A DNA stretch of 64,000 nucleotides from Bacteroidota bacterium. GTDB lineage: Bacteria; Bacteroidota; Bacteroidia; Chitinophagales; Chitinophagaceae. The notes below the pieces were generated by a model. It saw only the letters and a list, made by a program, of their open reading frames with translations. It ran no database searches and was not told the DNA's origin. Location of the stretch: the NCBI GenBank assembly GCA_018267575.1, contig JAFDYF010000020.1:62001-126000 (forward strand), in the 5' to 3' direction. Shown one piece after another: positions 1 through 8,027 of this stretch (positions within the stretch are counted from its first letter, which is position 1; each line of letters starts with the position of its first letter). Both the position numbers and the translations under genes were made by a program.

Positions 1-1287
1 AAATACAACACCCAGAATTATTTGCCATGCTTTACCAAGTTCCACATATTCCCATCCCTGGTTGCCAAACCAATACCATTTATTTGCTGCAAGCAAACCT
101 TGTGGCCCTAATAACATTCCGGCAAATGAACCGCCGGTTAAAATAACGGTAAGCCAGAAAATAGTGTTGATGAGTTTTAACTGACCTGCAGTTTGCTTTG
201 GAGAAACCAGCGACATCATAAAGAATGACCCACCAATCCAGCAGGCAGAAATCCAAATGAGCGATAATTGTATGTGCCAGCTTCTTGTTACTGTTACAGG
301 TATATTTTCTGAAATATCTACACCAAAGAATTTAGTAAAACCAACAAAGTCGTGAATGGTTAAAATACCAGCCAGCACCTGGATAGCGAACAACAGCATG
401 GCAACATAAAAATATTTGTAAGTGGCACGCTGAATGGCAGTGGGATGAAAATTTTTGATATCATCTCTTGTCATAAATGACTGCGACTTGCTGGTGAATA
501 CCTCATCGTTCAACTTTTCTAATTTGCCGTGATAAAAAAGCACGATACCCAAACCCAAAATCAAACCAAGCGAGCCAATTATACTCCATAAAATTATGGG
601 TGCTGTGGGTGTATTGCCGGCCTGTGGGTCATATGGCCAGTTATGTGTGTAGCTGTATGTTTCACCAGGCCGGTCAACTGCGCAAACCCATGCCCCCCAA
701 AAGAAAAATGCAGTAAGTGATTTTATTTCGTTGGCATCGGTAATATATTTTGCAGGATGCATCGCTTCAGCAAAGGAAGCATTGGTAAACTTATTGCTAT
801 AATATTTCACCAGTTCATTAGCGGCATATACCTGTGCATCAGATAATGCAACCGAATTTTCTGATGATTGATATACATTTTTCTTTAGTTCATCTTTTAC
901 CTGTTGGGCAATACCCTGTTTGAGCAGCGCTGCATTTTCATTTACATTGCCACTATTTTGCTTTGCATAATAATCATTCATTGATTGAGAAATATTATGC
1001 AGCGCTTCGGCAGTAAAATCAGGACCACGGTAACCACCATCGCCAAACATGGTACCGTATTCCATCAATGCATACTTCTGAAACACCTCCTGCCCGTTTA
1101 AAATATCTTCTTTAGTAAAAACATTTTCGCCTTGTTTTGTCAGAAAAGAAGCAATAGGAGGGGCTTCCGTATAGGTATGTTTGCCTATTAAAAAAACACC
1201 CGTTGCGCTAACACAAAAAATGGTCAGCAACGGAAACCACCAGTTTTTGGGATTAAGCAGGTATTTGATAAAACTTTTATTTTCCAT
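1..1287 (-). CDS. norZ: Quinol-dependent nitric oxide reductase (qNOR), N-terminal part
   Basis: Reduces two NO to N2O at the cytoplasmic membrane with electrons from quinol. The frame is open for 429 codons from an ATG at 1287 (a second ATG lies two codons upstream) and runs off the window, so about 330 C-terminal residues including the binuclear-centre histidines are not visible. Seen: a first membrane helix (residues 16-34), a long extracytoplasmic cytochrome-c-like domain with MFGDGGYRGPDF but no CxxCH, a helix near residue 225, the RSWHIQLSLIW stretch holding a haem-b histidine, and QGWEYVELGKAWQ at the window edge. All of these are typical of single-subunit qNOR. It reads away from the norC/norB-like operon and is separated from it by the hydroxylase gene. 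Confidence 0.93.
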   Translation of the reverse strand, partial: MENKSFIKYLLNPKNWWFPLLTIFCVSATGVFLIGKHTYTEAPPIASFLTKQGENVFTKEDILNGQEVFQKYALMEYGTMFGDGGYRGPDFTAEALHNISQSMNDYYAKQNSGNVNENAALLKQGIAQQVKDELKKNVYQSSENSVALSDAQVYAANELVKYYSNKFTNASFAEAMHPAKYITDANEIKSLTAFFFWGAWVCAVDRPGETYSYTHNWPYDPQAGNTPTAPIILWSIIGSLGLILGLGIVLFYHGKLEKLNDEVFTSKSQSFMTRDDIKNFHPTAIQRATYKYFYVAMLLFAIQVLAGILTIHDFVGFTKFFGVDISENIPVTVTRSWHIQLSLIWISACWIGGSFFMMSLVSPKQTAGQLKLINTIFWLTVILTGGSFAGMLLGPQGLLAANKWYWFGNQGWEYVELGKAWQIILGVVF

Positions 1288-1375
1288 AACCATATTTGTT
1301 AAATGCTATTTGAATGTGTCGTGTATATAGATGTAGGTAATTTGTTTTACTGATCCTTTCATATTTTCTGCTGTT

Positions 1376-2050
1376 TTACTTATTACTTTCCGTTGAAGAA
1401 GTGCCAAAAATCCAATCCCATAATTGAGTGGATACGCCAAAGTCTTTATAGGGGTTTCTGTAGTGATGAAAACTGTGATGATTCCACAAACCTTTAAAAA
1501 TCCCTGGCCGTTTTATCCTGTGTTGTGCATAATGAAATGAAATATAAAAAACATACCCCAGCATAAAGCCGCCAAAAAAAGGGAATGAAAAATCTTTTAA
1601 TGCAAGCCAGAATAACCCAAAGAAAACAGAAGCGATGACCATGGCCGGAAGCGGGGGCATTGCCAGCCTGTCCGGGTCCTTCGGGTATTGATGATGTATG
1701 CCATGTGCATTATGCTGAAGTTTGTATAAAAACCTGGAGTTTGTTTCAGTGTGATACAAAAACCTGTGAACCATGTATTCGGCAAATGTCCAAAACAACA
1801 CTCCGCCGGCAAAAAGAGCCAATGTATTCAATAGTGGCAAAATGATTTTTGCAAGACTATACCAAACTGCAACTCCTGCAACAATTGTCCATAAAAGTTG
1901 GGCCACCCAAATTGGGGTTCGGGAGAAGTATTTCTCCATAACCTGGTTTTTGAACAATACCCCTTTCTCTGCTTTTTGAGGTGCCAGATGCTGCGGCAAT
2001 TTTATCTCGCCCCTGACAAATGCCCGGTATTGTTGAACATTTTCTCTCAT
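1376..2050 (-). CDS. Fatty acid hydroxylase / sterol desaturase family membrane protein
   Basis: Predicted integral-membrane di-iron hydroxylase acting on lipids, most like fatty acid 2-hydroxylases. Histidine boxes are visible in order: HRFLYH, HNAHGIHH, HYAQH and HHSFHHYRNP, together giving the usual 8-10 iron ligands. Hydrophobic helices lie before the first box and between the second and third. The open frame extends upstream to 2164, but I prefer the ATG at 2050 because the residues before it look unlike any family N-terminus; about 225 aa remain, a normal length. It is co-directional with the qNOR gene, with 88 bases between them, so they may be co-transcribed. Substrate unknown. Confidence 0.8.
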   Translation of the reverse strand: MRENVQQYRAFVRGEIKLPQHLAPQKAEKGVLFKNQVMEKYFSRTPIWVAQLLWTIVAGVAVWYSLAKIILPLLNTLALFAGGVLFWTFAEYMVHRFLYHTETNSRFLYKLQHNAHGIHHQYPKDPDRLAMPPLPAMVIASVFFGLFWLALKDFSFPFFGGFMLGYVFYISFHYAQHRIKRPGIFKGLWNHHSFHHYRNPYKDFGVSTQLWDWIFGTSSTESNK

Positions 2051-2499
2051 AAGTATTTCTTTATTTATTATGGAAATAGGGACTTCATTGACTGGCGGTC
2101 TGCATACCGGCAGAGCGAAGCCTCCTTGTGCTGATATCAAACCGATGAACGCATTTTTAAACACTAAACTTCAGCCACTAAATCCATTGATTCTTTTAAA
2201 AATATTGCTTGAAAAAGCCATATTCCATCATCAGCAGTTAAGAAGCAGGCAGGTTTAAAAGGAAGCTATATAAAGGAAGTGCGGCCGTAGAATAAATAAC
2301 GATAACAACATACGGAACGATAACAGAATAAGCTTCTATTAAATCCTGCGGCATGTACTTCCCTTATATGTTTACCAGTTCTGATAATAAAATAACGGTT
2401 TAAAAATAATAATCGCTCTGATAGCTACCTTAGCCCCGGATACAAACAGCTTGCCTCAACTGATTCCTTTTTAAACCAGAATAAGGTGTACTACAAAAT
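2051..2499. other. Divergent intergenic region without a recognisable gene
   Basis: About 450 bases between the minus-strand hydroxylase start and the promoter of the plus-strand nor-like operon. It is AT-rich and must hold the hydroxylase promoter. I see no convincing ORF, RNA gene or terminator in it. Confidence 0.5.
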
Positions 2500-2536
2500 A
2501 TTGGTAAATATACAAATAAAGGATAAATTTGTCCTT
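2500..2536 (+). promoter_or_regulatory. Predicted promoter and overlapping palindromic operator of the norC/norB-like operon
   Basis: TAAATTTG at 2524-2531 matches the Bacteroidota -7 consensus TAnnTTTG, with ATTG at 2500-2503 twenty bases upstream as a partial -33 TTTG. The -7 box sits in the centre of AAGGATAAATTTGTCCTT (2519-2536), an inverted repeat with a single mismatched pair. The norC ATG follows 21 bases later. A repressor bound to the palindrome would block the promoter. The obvious candidate is the three-cysteine Rrf2 protein encoded as the last gene of the same operon; that link is inference. Confidence 0.6.
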
Positions 2537-2557
2537 AAATATTTACTTTATTTATTC

Positions 2558-2962
2558 ATGTTTTCTGATAAGGCCAAACTGCTGGTATTCCTGACTCTTT
2601 TAACTGCTTTCTCCGTGTATTCTACCCTGCTGTATATAAACCTCCCTGCAACAGCCACTTCAAAACAATGCAATACAGATGCCCTTAGAGGTAAACAACT
2701 TTGGCAGGCGCATAACTGCAATGCCTGCCACCAGGTTTATGGCCTGGGCGGTTACCTGGGGCCGGACCTTACCAATGTGTATTCAAAAAAAGGAACAGCC
2801 TATATAACAGCCTTCTTAAAAAACGGAACCGCCATTATGCCCAACTTTCATTTATCACCGGAGGAAATAAAAAGTCTGCTTTCCTATCTCCAGCATATTG
2901 ACGCTTCAGGTACTGCAGACCCTAAACATTTTACAACAAATAACTATGGAGCCATTCATTAA
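2558..2962 (+). CDS. norC: NorC-like membrane-anchored cytochrome c
   Basis: Small electron-donor subunit expected to pass electrons to the NorB-like protein. Residues 7-28 form one N-terminal membrane anchor, followed by a periplasmic class I cytochrome c domain with CNACH at residues 54-58 and a methionine in GTAIMPNF (about residue 92) as likely sixth haem ligand. The frame is open back to a GTG at 2486, but the ATG at 2558 gives a proper NorC start directly followed by the anchor, and the palindromic promoter lies just upstream. The length, 134 aa, is close to NorC. The end overlaps the next gene by 17 bases, suggesting translational coupling. Confidence 0.85.
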   Translation: MFSDKAKLLVFLTLLTAFSVYSTLLYINLPATATSKQCNTDALRGKQLWQAHNCNACHQVYGLGGYLGPDLTNVYSKKGTAYITAFLKNGTAIMPNFHLSPEEIKSLLSYLQHIDASGTADPKHFTTNNYGAIH

Positions 2963-4349
2963 AAAAGGAAATATCACGGGTGAATCCTATCTAATTGTCG
3001 GTTTATTTTTGTTGTTTTCCGGCCTTTTATTTGGATTAACAGGAAGCCTGCAATATATCATTCCTGGTTTCCTGAAGTCCTATCTTTCGTTTGAAAAGGT
3101 AAGACCCCTGCATGTCTCTTCTGTTGTATTCTGGATACTTTCGGGTGCTACCGGCAGTGTTTTTGTTTATTTAGCACAGCATACAAAAAGGGAAGCATCA
3201 ACTGGGTTTATTAAAACTCAGTTCTATTTATTTTTCGCTTCAGTTGTGGTTATTCTGGGATCTTATATGATAGGTATTTTTGGAGGCAGGGAATACTGGG
3301 AATTTAACCCGGTGCTGGCGGTGCCTCTGATGGCAGTATGTTTACTTTTCTTAGTCCATGTTGTCAAATCAATCCGCTCTTTGCGTCAACAACCTGTTTA
3401 TGTATGGATGTGGCTAACGGGGGCCATTTTTCTTTTATTTACTTTCATTGAATCAAATTTGTGGGTATTCCCTTATTTCAGCCGCAATGTGGTAAATGAT
3501 ATGACCATCCAATGGAAATCCTACGGTTCGATGGTGGGTGCATGGAACATGCTGATTTATGGAAGCAGCATGTTTTTAATGGATAAAATCAGTGGCAGTG
3601 ATACTTCCAGCCATTCCAAAACAGCTTTTCTGCTTTTCTTTACTGGTTTATTTAACCTGATGTTCAACTGGGGGCACCATATTTATACACTACCTACTCA
3701 TGGGTACATCAAACACATCAGCTATGCGGTAAGCATGACTGAGCTTTTTATACTTGGCAGGATTATTTATAACTGGAGTGCCACTGTGAATAAATCAAAG
3801 AGGTATTTTCACCATTTAAGCTTCCGTTTTTTGCTTGCAGCCGATGTATGGGTATTTCTTACTCTTTTATTGGCTATTTTGATGTCTGTACCTGGTATTA
3901 ACCGTTATACGCATGGTACGCATATTACGGTGGCTCATACAATGGGAGCTACAATAGGAATTAATACTTTTATATTGTTGGCAATAGCAGCAGATATACT
4001 CACTTCCAATTGCCGGTTTTCTGTACCACAGCGTAAATTTATAAACCGGGGATTCTGGCTCACTAATATTTCATTGCTGCTCTTTTGGTGCAGTCTTATG
4101 GTTGCAGGCATTCTGAAAGCAAAATGGCAAATGAGCAATCACAACATCCCTTTCAGCAGTATGATGCTGCAATTGAAGCCCTGGTTTTTTGCATTTTTCA
4201 TTTCGGGGGTAATGTTGCTTTCTGGGTTTAGCCTGATTATTTTTCCTGTTCTGAAAAATATTTTTTCCTGCTATTCAAAAAGGGAGAAAAATATTACTTT
4301 CCATGAGTTTTCTCATTATTCTTCAACAAAAACAATCCCGGTTCATTAA
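2946..4349 (+). CDS. norB: NorB-like haem-copper oxidase family protein lacking canonical FeB ligands
   Basis: A 467-residue polytopic protein (about 12 helices) of the NO-reductase branch of haem-copper oxidases. Seen: H56 in RPLHVSS (low-spin haem), GGREYWEFNP, H244-H245 in NWGHHIY (two FeB histidines), and H331 in VAHTMGA (haem b3). Known for Pseudomonas aeruginosa NorB: FeB is held by H207, H258, H259 and E211, and the low-spin haem by H60 and H349. Counting gaplessly back from the HH pair (51 residues in both), H207 is Y193 here, E211 is V197 and E215 is N201; H349 falls on M333. So the third FeB histidine and both glutamates are missing. It is either a diverged NOR with a different centre or no longer a NOR. 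Start chosen at the ATG at 2946, overlapping norC. Confidence 0.85.
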   Translation: MEPFIKKGNITGESYLIVGLFLLFSGLLFGLTGSLQYIIPGFLKSYLSFEKVRPLHVSSVVFWILSGATGSVFVYLAQHTKREASTGFIKTQFYLFFASVVVILGSYMIGIFGGREYWEFNPVLAVPLMAVCLLFLVHVVKSIRSLRQQPVYVWMWLTGAIFLLFTFIESNLWVFPYFSRNVVNDMTIQWKSYGSMVGAWNMLIYGSSMFLMDKISGSDTSSHSKTAFLLFFTGLFNLMFNWGHHIYTLPTHGYIKHISYAVSMTELFILGRIIYNWSATVNKSKRYFHHLSFRFLLAADVWVFLTLLLAILMSVPGINRYTHGTHITVAHTMGATIGINTFILLAIAADILTSNCRFSVPQRKFINRGFWLTNISLLLFWCSLMVAGILKAKWQMSNHNIPFSSMMLQLKPWFFAFFISGVMLLSGFSLIIFPVLKNIFSCYSKREKNITFHEFSHYSSTKTIPVH

Positions 4350-4354
4350 AACTT

Positions 4355-4798
4355 ATGATTCAAATAACAAAAATCATTCGCTTTGAAATGGCCCATGCAA
4401 TTGCCGGCTATGAGGGTGCCTGTAAAGATATCCATGGTCATTCGTATGAATTGCAGGTAACAGTTACCAATACCAATATCACAGCGGATAAATATATCCC
4501 GGCGCCAGGATTTATACTGGATTTTAAAGAGCTGAAAAAGCGTATTCAAACAACTGTTACAGATGAACTGGATCATAAATTAATTCTCTCTGCCGGGTTT
4601 CTCAAAAACAATACCGACAGGACAAATTCCTTCCTGAAAAATCTTCTTGTTTGGGAAGTTGAACCTACAGCCGAAAATCTGCTTGTCTTTATTCGTTTAA
4701 GATTAAATGAGGTGCTGCCAGATAATATCAGGCTAACCAGATTGCGGCTTTATGAAACAAAAGATTCTTACGCCGAATGGCTTTGTAGTCCAGTATAG
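4355..4798 (+). CDS. 6-pyruvoyl-tetrahydropterin synthase / 6-carboxytetrahydropterin synthase family protein
   Basis: T-fold enzyme family that converts dihydroneopterin triphosphate to a tetrahydropterin (PTPS, or QueD in queuosine synthesis). Seen: zinc ligands H14 (FEMAH), H27 and H29 (HGHSY), the catalytic cysteine C23 four residues ahead of the HGH, a glutamate in EPTAENLL and another in LYETKDSYAEW. The length of 147 aa suits the family. It starts 5 bases after the NorB-like gene, so it is in the same operon; no other queuosine gene is nearby, which argues for a dedicated role in this locus rather than general QueD. Its product here is unknown. Confidence 0.82.
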   Translation: MIQITKIIRFEMAHAIAGYEGACKDIHGHSYELQVTVTNTNITADKYIPAPGFILDFKELKKRIQTTVTDELDHKLILSAGFLKNNTDRTNSFLKNLLVWEVEPTAENLLVFIRLRLNEVLPDNIRLTRLRLYETKDSYAEWLCSPV

Positions 4799-4835
4799 AT
4801 GATATGTATTAATATTGTATAAAAGCAGGAAAAGT

Positions 4836-5249
4836 ATGTTTTCAAAAGCCACGGAATATGCCTTACGGGCTACAGTTTACATAGCACAGCGGGGTACAGA
4901 AGAAAATAAACCAGGGATTGCCGAAATCGCAAAAGCAATAGATTCACCCCAGTCATTTACAGCAAAAATTTTGCAATTACTGACCAAAGACAATAAAATC
5001 ATCAGTTCTGTGCGGGGGCCTAACGGCGGTTTTTTCTTAACAAAAAAGGCAAAAGGGCTCCCTGTAAGGGCCATCATTGAAGCGATGGGTGAAGATGAAG
5101 TGCTGGAAAAGTGCGTATTTGGGCTTAAACAATGTTCTGATTCAAAACCCTGCCCTATGCACAAACGTTATAAGCTGATTAAAGCAGAATTGAAAATATT
5201 ATTTGAAGAAAAAACAATCCAGGATCTGGCCAATGAGTTAAAAATATGA
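4836..5249 (+). CDS. Rrf2 family transcriptional regulator with three-cysteine cluster motif (NsrR/IscR-like)
   Basis: Winged-helix DNA-binding regulator of the Rrf2 family, whose members sense NO, iron-sulfur status or redox through an Fe-S cluster. Residues 3-20 (FSKATEYALRATVYIAQ) and the GPNGGFFL wing are family hallmarks. C93, C100 and C106, ending CPMH, match the cluster-binding loop. The frame is open from a TTG at 4815, but the ATG at 4836 is preceded by AGGAAAAG and begins the conserved helix. It is the last gene of the norC/norB-like operon and the natural candidate to bind the palindrome at 2519-2536, giving an autoregulated NO-responsive unit (inference). Confidence 0.88.
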   Translation: MFSKATEYALRATVYIAQRGTEENKPGIAEIAKAIDSPQSFTAKILQLLTKDNKIISSVRGPNGGFFLTKKAKGLPVRAIIEAMGEDEVLEKCVFGLKQCSDSKPCPMHKRYKLIKAELKILFEEKTIQDLANELKI

Positions 5250-5473
5250 CTGATTTTATCAATTCTATTCAATAGTTTTCTTAACCCTTTTTACAAACCA
5301 AAGTGCCCTTTGTCGGTTACCTTGTTTTAAAATAATATCATCTTTAGTTTATTGCTATCGTCCTGAATAGTTCTTTTACAGATTCGGACGCTTTACTCAA
5401 GAGAGTAATATGCCATTCTATAGTATAAATAAGCATATCCATTTTTAATTCTTCGTGAAAAATTTATCAATAC

Positions 5474-5881
5474 CTATGTTTGCGCTGCTGTTATCTTTTC
5501 TGCAAAAGCAATAATATGCCCGTCTAAATCTGCAAAGTAACAAACATTATCACCCCAGTTCCTTTCCATAATAGGGCTTATTACTGTTGCCCCCGCTTTT
5601 ACGGCATTGGCAAACTCCAATTCAATATCTGCTACATAAAGGTAAAGTTCACATCTTGGTATTCCATTGCCTGCATCAGGGTGGGGTGTCTTATCACTTA
5701 ATATTGTCGCAATCCCACTATTGGGCATCAACCCTAATTTACAATTCGAGGCAAGGCTGAACTCGGTCATCCCGGGCACATTAAGTACAGGAGATTTTCG
5801 AAAGATTTTTGTATAAAAATTACAACTCGCCTGCTGGTTATTTACATAAAGAATGGTTTCAATAAAATGAATATGCTCCAT
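5474..5881 (-). CDS. VOC (glyoxalase/bleomycin resistance/dioxygenase) superfamily protein
   Basis: A single 135-residue vicinal-oxygen-chelate protein made of two beta-alpha-beta-beta-beta halves. The N-terminal half (FIETILYVNNQQASCNFYTKIF) and the C-terminal half with the YFADLDGHIIAFAEK ending are typical. Specific substrate cannot be told from sequence; such proteins range from glyoxalases to antibiotic-binding proteins. It is convergent with the Rrf2 gene, across about 225 bases with no recognised terminator, and divergent from the AraC gene. Confidence 0.75.
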   Translation of the reverse strand: MEHIHFIETILYVNNQQASCNFYTKIFRKSPVLNVPGMTEFSLASNCKLGLMPNSGIATILSDKTPHPDAGNGIPRCELYLYVADIELEFANAVKAGATVISPIMERNWGDNVCYFADLDGHIIAFAEKITAAQT

Positions 5882-6119
5882 TACCGGGTATTTTGCTCAA
5901 CTAAATTAATTCATCGGAGATAAATCCTAAGTAAATTCATCTAATGGTAAATGACTATAAAATGCTTTTAGCGAAGAATGATATTTTCAATTTTGGACAG
6001 CATCCGTTTTAGCAAAGTCATTATTTCTGCCCCTTTTAGGTAATTTATAAGAAAAAAATATAACTTTATTATCGTTTAACCCCTAATTACTCCTATTCAT
6101 CCGGCAGTCTGTAAACAGT

Positions 6120-7094
6120 ATGCTTATGAATATTGAGATTACTTTACAAAATAACGCTGTTGTTGAATTCCTGCCCGGACTTCCGCCAGACTATAAGGGG
6201 CCCATTCTCCGGGGCGCCACTGTGGTTGCTGCAAAAATGAATCTTGCAGAACTAGTGCTTCAACAATTAACAGGCGACAATTATTTTATACGACTGAGTA
6301 CCGGCAGGTTCTTAGAAAGAATTTTCGCTAAGGGATGGACAGCCCAATATGGCCTCTACACTAATTTTATTCTTAAAAATGATGCAAGAAAAGAAATTAA
6401 GAATATTGGAAGGATACACCTAAGAAAAGATCAATACGTCACTTACTTAACGAATGCTTCCAACTGCAGTGTACAATTTGAAAGAGATGAAACATTCGGC
6501 TTTATTGATTTTTTTTATTCACCTAAACTTTTAGAAGAACTGATTCCTTTTTACCCTGAACTCAAAGCATTGCTGCATAAATCACCACAAACGATATTGA
6601 ATGGAAAAGGAGGGTGGGCAATTCCTTCGATGAAAGAAATTACCAACCAGATACTCGACTGCACTTATAACGAAGCAACCAGGCAGTTTTACTACGATTT
6701 AAAAATAAGGGAACTGTTATACCAGATACTGGAAACGTCATTCAAGCGGGATACCCAATCGTATTCATTTAAACCATTTGAAGTAGCCAGGATACATGAG
6801 GCGAGGGCTATACTGGAACAGCATATTGATAAGAAGCCGCCGTCTATCAGATCACTGTCAAAACAGGTAGCCTTAAACGAGTTTAAACTAAAAACAGGTT
6901 TCAGAAAATATTTTCACTGTGGCATATTTGAATGGCTGATAGAACAAAAAATGCAACATGCAAAAGCGCTTATCTTAAACAGTAATAAACCTATTAAAGA
7001 AATCGCTTCATTGGTCGGGTATCCACGTACCACTAATTTTATTACGGCTTTCCGCAGGCAATTTGGGTTTACCCCAGGGTCATTAAGGCGTTAA
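6120..7094 (+). CDS. AraC family transcriptional regulator
   Basis: DNA-binding regulator. Two helix-turn-helix motifs occupy about residues 225-322: the first around SIRSLSKQVALNEFKLKTGFR, the second around KPIKEIASLVGYPRTTNFITAF, ending in the family signature FRRQFGFTPGSLRR. The first 200 residues are an effector domain with no recognisable ligand motif. Start could be 6120 or the ATG two codons later. It lies 94 bases upstream of the MauE-like and DUF6520 genes on the same strand, so these are plausible targets. Confidence 0.88.
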   Translation: MLMNIEITLQNNAVVEFLPGLPPDYKGPILRGATVVAAKMNLAELVLQQLTGDNYFIRLSTGRFLERIFAKGWTAQYGLYTNFILKNDARKEIKNIGRIHLRKDQYVTYLTNASNCSVQFERDETFGFIDFFYSPKLLEELIPFYPELKALLHKSPQTILNGKGGWAIPSMKEITNQILDCTYNEATRQFYYDLKIRELLYQILETSFKRDTQSYSFKPFEVARIHEARAILEQHIDKKPPSIRSLSKQVALNEFKLKTGFRKYFHCGIFEWLIEQKMQHAKALILNSNKPIKEIASLVGYPRTTNFITAFRRQFGFTPGSLRR

Positions 7095-7188
7095 TAATAC
7101 TGTTTGCAAAACTTAATTGCCGGTTTACAAACAACTTCGAAAAGATTTCGTCATTGTAATATATAACCTTTGTTCTTCATTATGAACG

Positions 7189-7653
7189 ATGATGAAGACT
7201 ACTGGCATTATACACCCAATTCGTGAGATCACCTGCTATCTTTTGGTGTTTTTATTTATCTACACCGGGGTAAGTAAGTTACTGAACGGGAGTAGTTTTG
7301 AAGCCGTGCTGTTACAGTCACCACTGGTCAGGAATTATGCATTCATTATTTCATGGGCACTTCCAGTCGTTGAATTACTGATAGCAACGTTGCTATTGTT
7401 AAGAAAGAGTCCGCTCACAGGGCTTATGCTTTCTTTGATTGTATTGACTGTATTCACCTTTTACATTGGGTATATGGTTTTGTTTGTACCGAGCCTGCCC
7501 TGTTCCTGCGGAGGCGTTTTAAAAGAACTCTCCTGGCGCAATCATATCTTGTTTAATCTCTTTTTCATTATTCTTATTCTAATCTCTTTGTTGTCTCTTT
7601 CCGCTGATAAAATCTTTATTGCAATAAACAGGAAAAGCCGAAAGCCTGTGTAA
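7189..7653 (+). CDS. MauE/DoxX-like redox-associated membrane protein
   Basis: A 154-residue membrane protein with four predicted helices. Helix 1 carries the family motif FIYTGVSKLL (residues 23-32) and a cysteine pair lies in PCSCGG (104-109), followed by ELSWRNHILFNL. MauE was named from methylamine dehydrogenase maturation, where it is linked to disulfide formation; the Bacteroidota relatives are of unknown role. It lies 35 bases ahead of the gene for a small exported two-cysteine protein, suggesting that protein as redox partner or substrate (inference). Confidence 0.75.
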   Translation: MMKTTGIIHPIREITCYLLVFLFIYTGVSKLLNGSSFEAVLLQSPLVRNYAFIISWALPVVELLIATLLLLRKSPLTGLMLSLIVLTVFTFYIGYMVLFVPSLPCSCGGVLKELSWRNHILFNLFFIILILISLLSLSADKIFIAINRKSRKPV

Positions 7654-7688
7654 AATAGTAGGCATATTACTTCATCAAAATTTTAATT

Positions 7689-7979
7689 ATGAAAAAGTTT
7701 TTTGGAATCTTTGTTGTTATGCTGGCATTAGCTGCATCAGCCTTCACTGTTCCTCACAAAAGCACAGCGGTTGCGGGTAACGAGTACAGCTATAACCTTT
7801 ACGGCCAGCCAGGCCAGGACAATATCTCGAATCTGAACAATCCTGCGAACTACACATTGGTGAGCCCGTTGACCTGCCCTTCAGGAACGGCTCATCGTTG
7901 TGGTGTTAGTGATGCTACAGATGATGGAACAGGGCATCCTGATTTTACCAAATCTTATACAATCAGGAAGAGGAATTAG
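7689..7979 (+). CDS. DUF6520 family small secreted protein
   Basis: A 96-residue exported protein. Residues 1-20 are a signal peptide with a positive start and hydrophobic core, and the mature part carries YNLYGQPG and two cysteines (C63 and C71, in TCPSGTAHRCGV). This arrangement matches the Bacteroidota DUF6520 family as I remember it; the function is not known. It directly follows the MauE-like gene and is closed by a strong terminator at 7991-8027. The pairing of a redox membrane protein with a two-cysteine secreted peptide suggests disulfide handling, unproven. Confidence 0.65.
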   Translation: MKKFFGIFVVMLALAASAFTVPHKSTAVAGNEYSYNLYGQPGQDNISNLNNPANYTLVSPLTCPSGTAHRCGVSDATDDGTGHPDFTKSYTIRKRN

Positions 7980-7990
7980 CCTAACCGTAA

Positions 7991-8027
7991 GAAGCCAACA
8001 ATTAAAAAATTGCTGGCTTCTTTTTTT
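7991..8027 (+). terminator. Rho-independent terminator after the DUF6520 gene
   Basis: GAAGCCAACAATT (7991-8003) pairs with AATTGCTGGCTTC (8008-8020) with one mismatch, leaving a small A-rich loop, followed directly by seven T. It ends plus-strand transcription and overlaps the stop of the convergent TlpA gene. Confidence 0.9.

Noticed and set aside
1288..1375. Second copy of the AAGGATAAATTTGTCCTT palindrome upstream of qNOR
   Set aside because: Only AAAGGAT is shared in the qNOR upstream region; the remainder does not form an inverted repeat.
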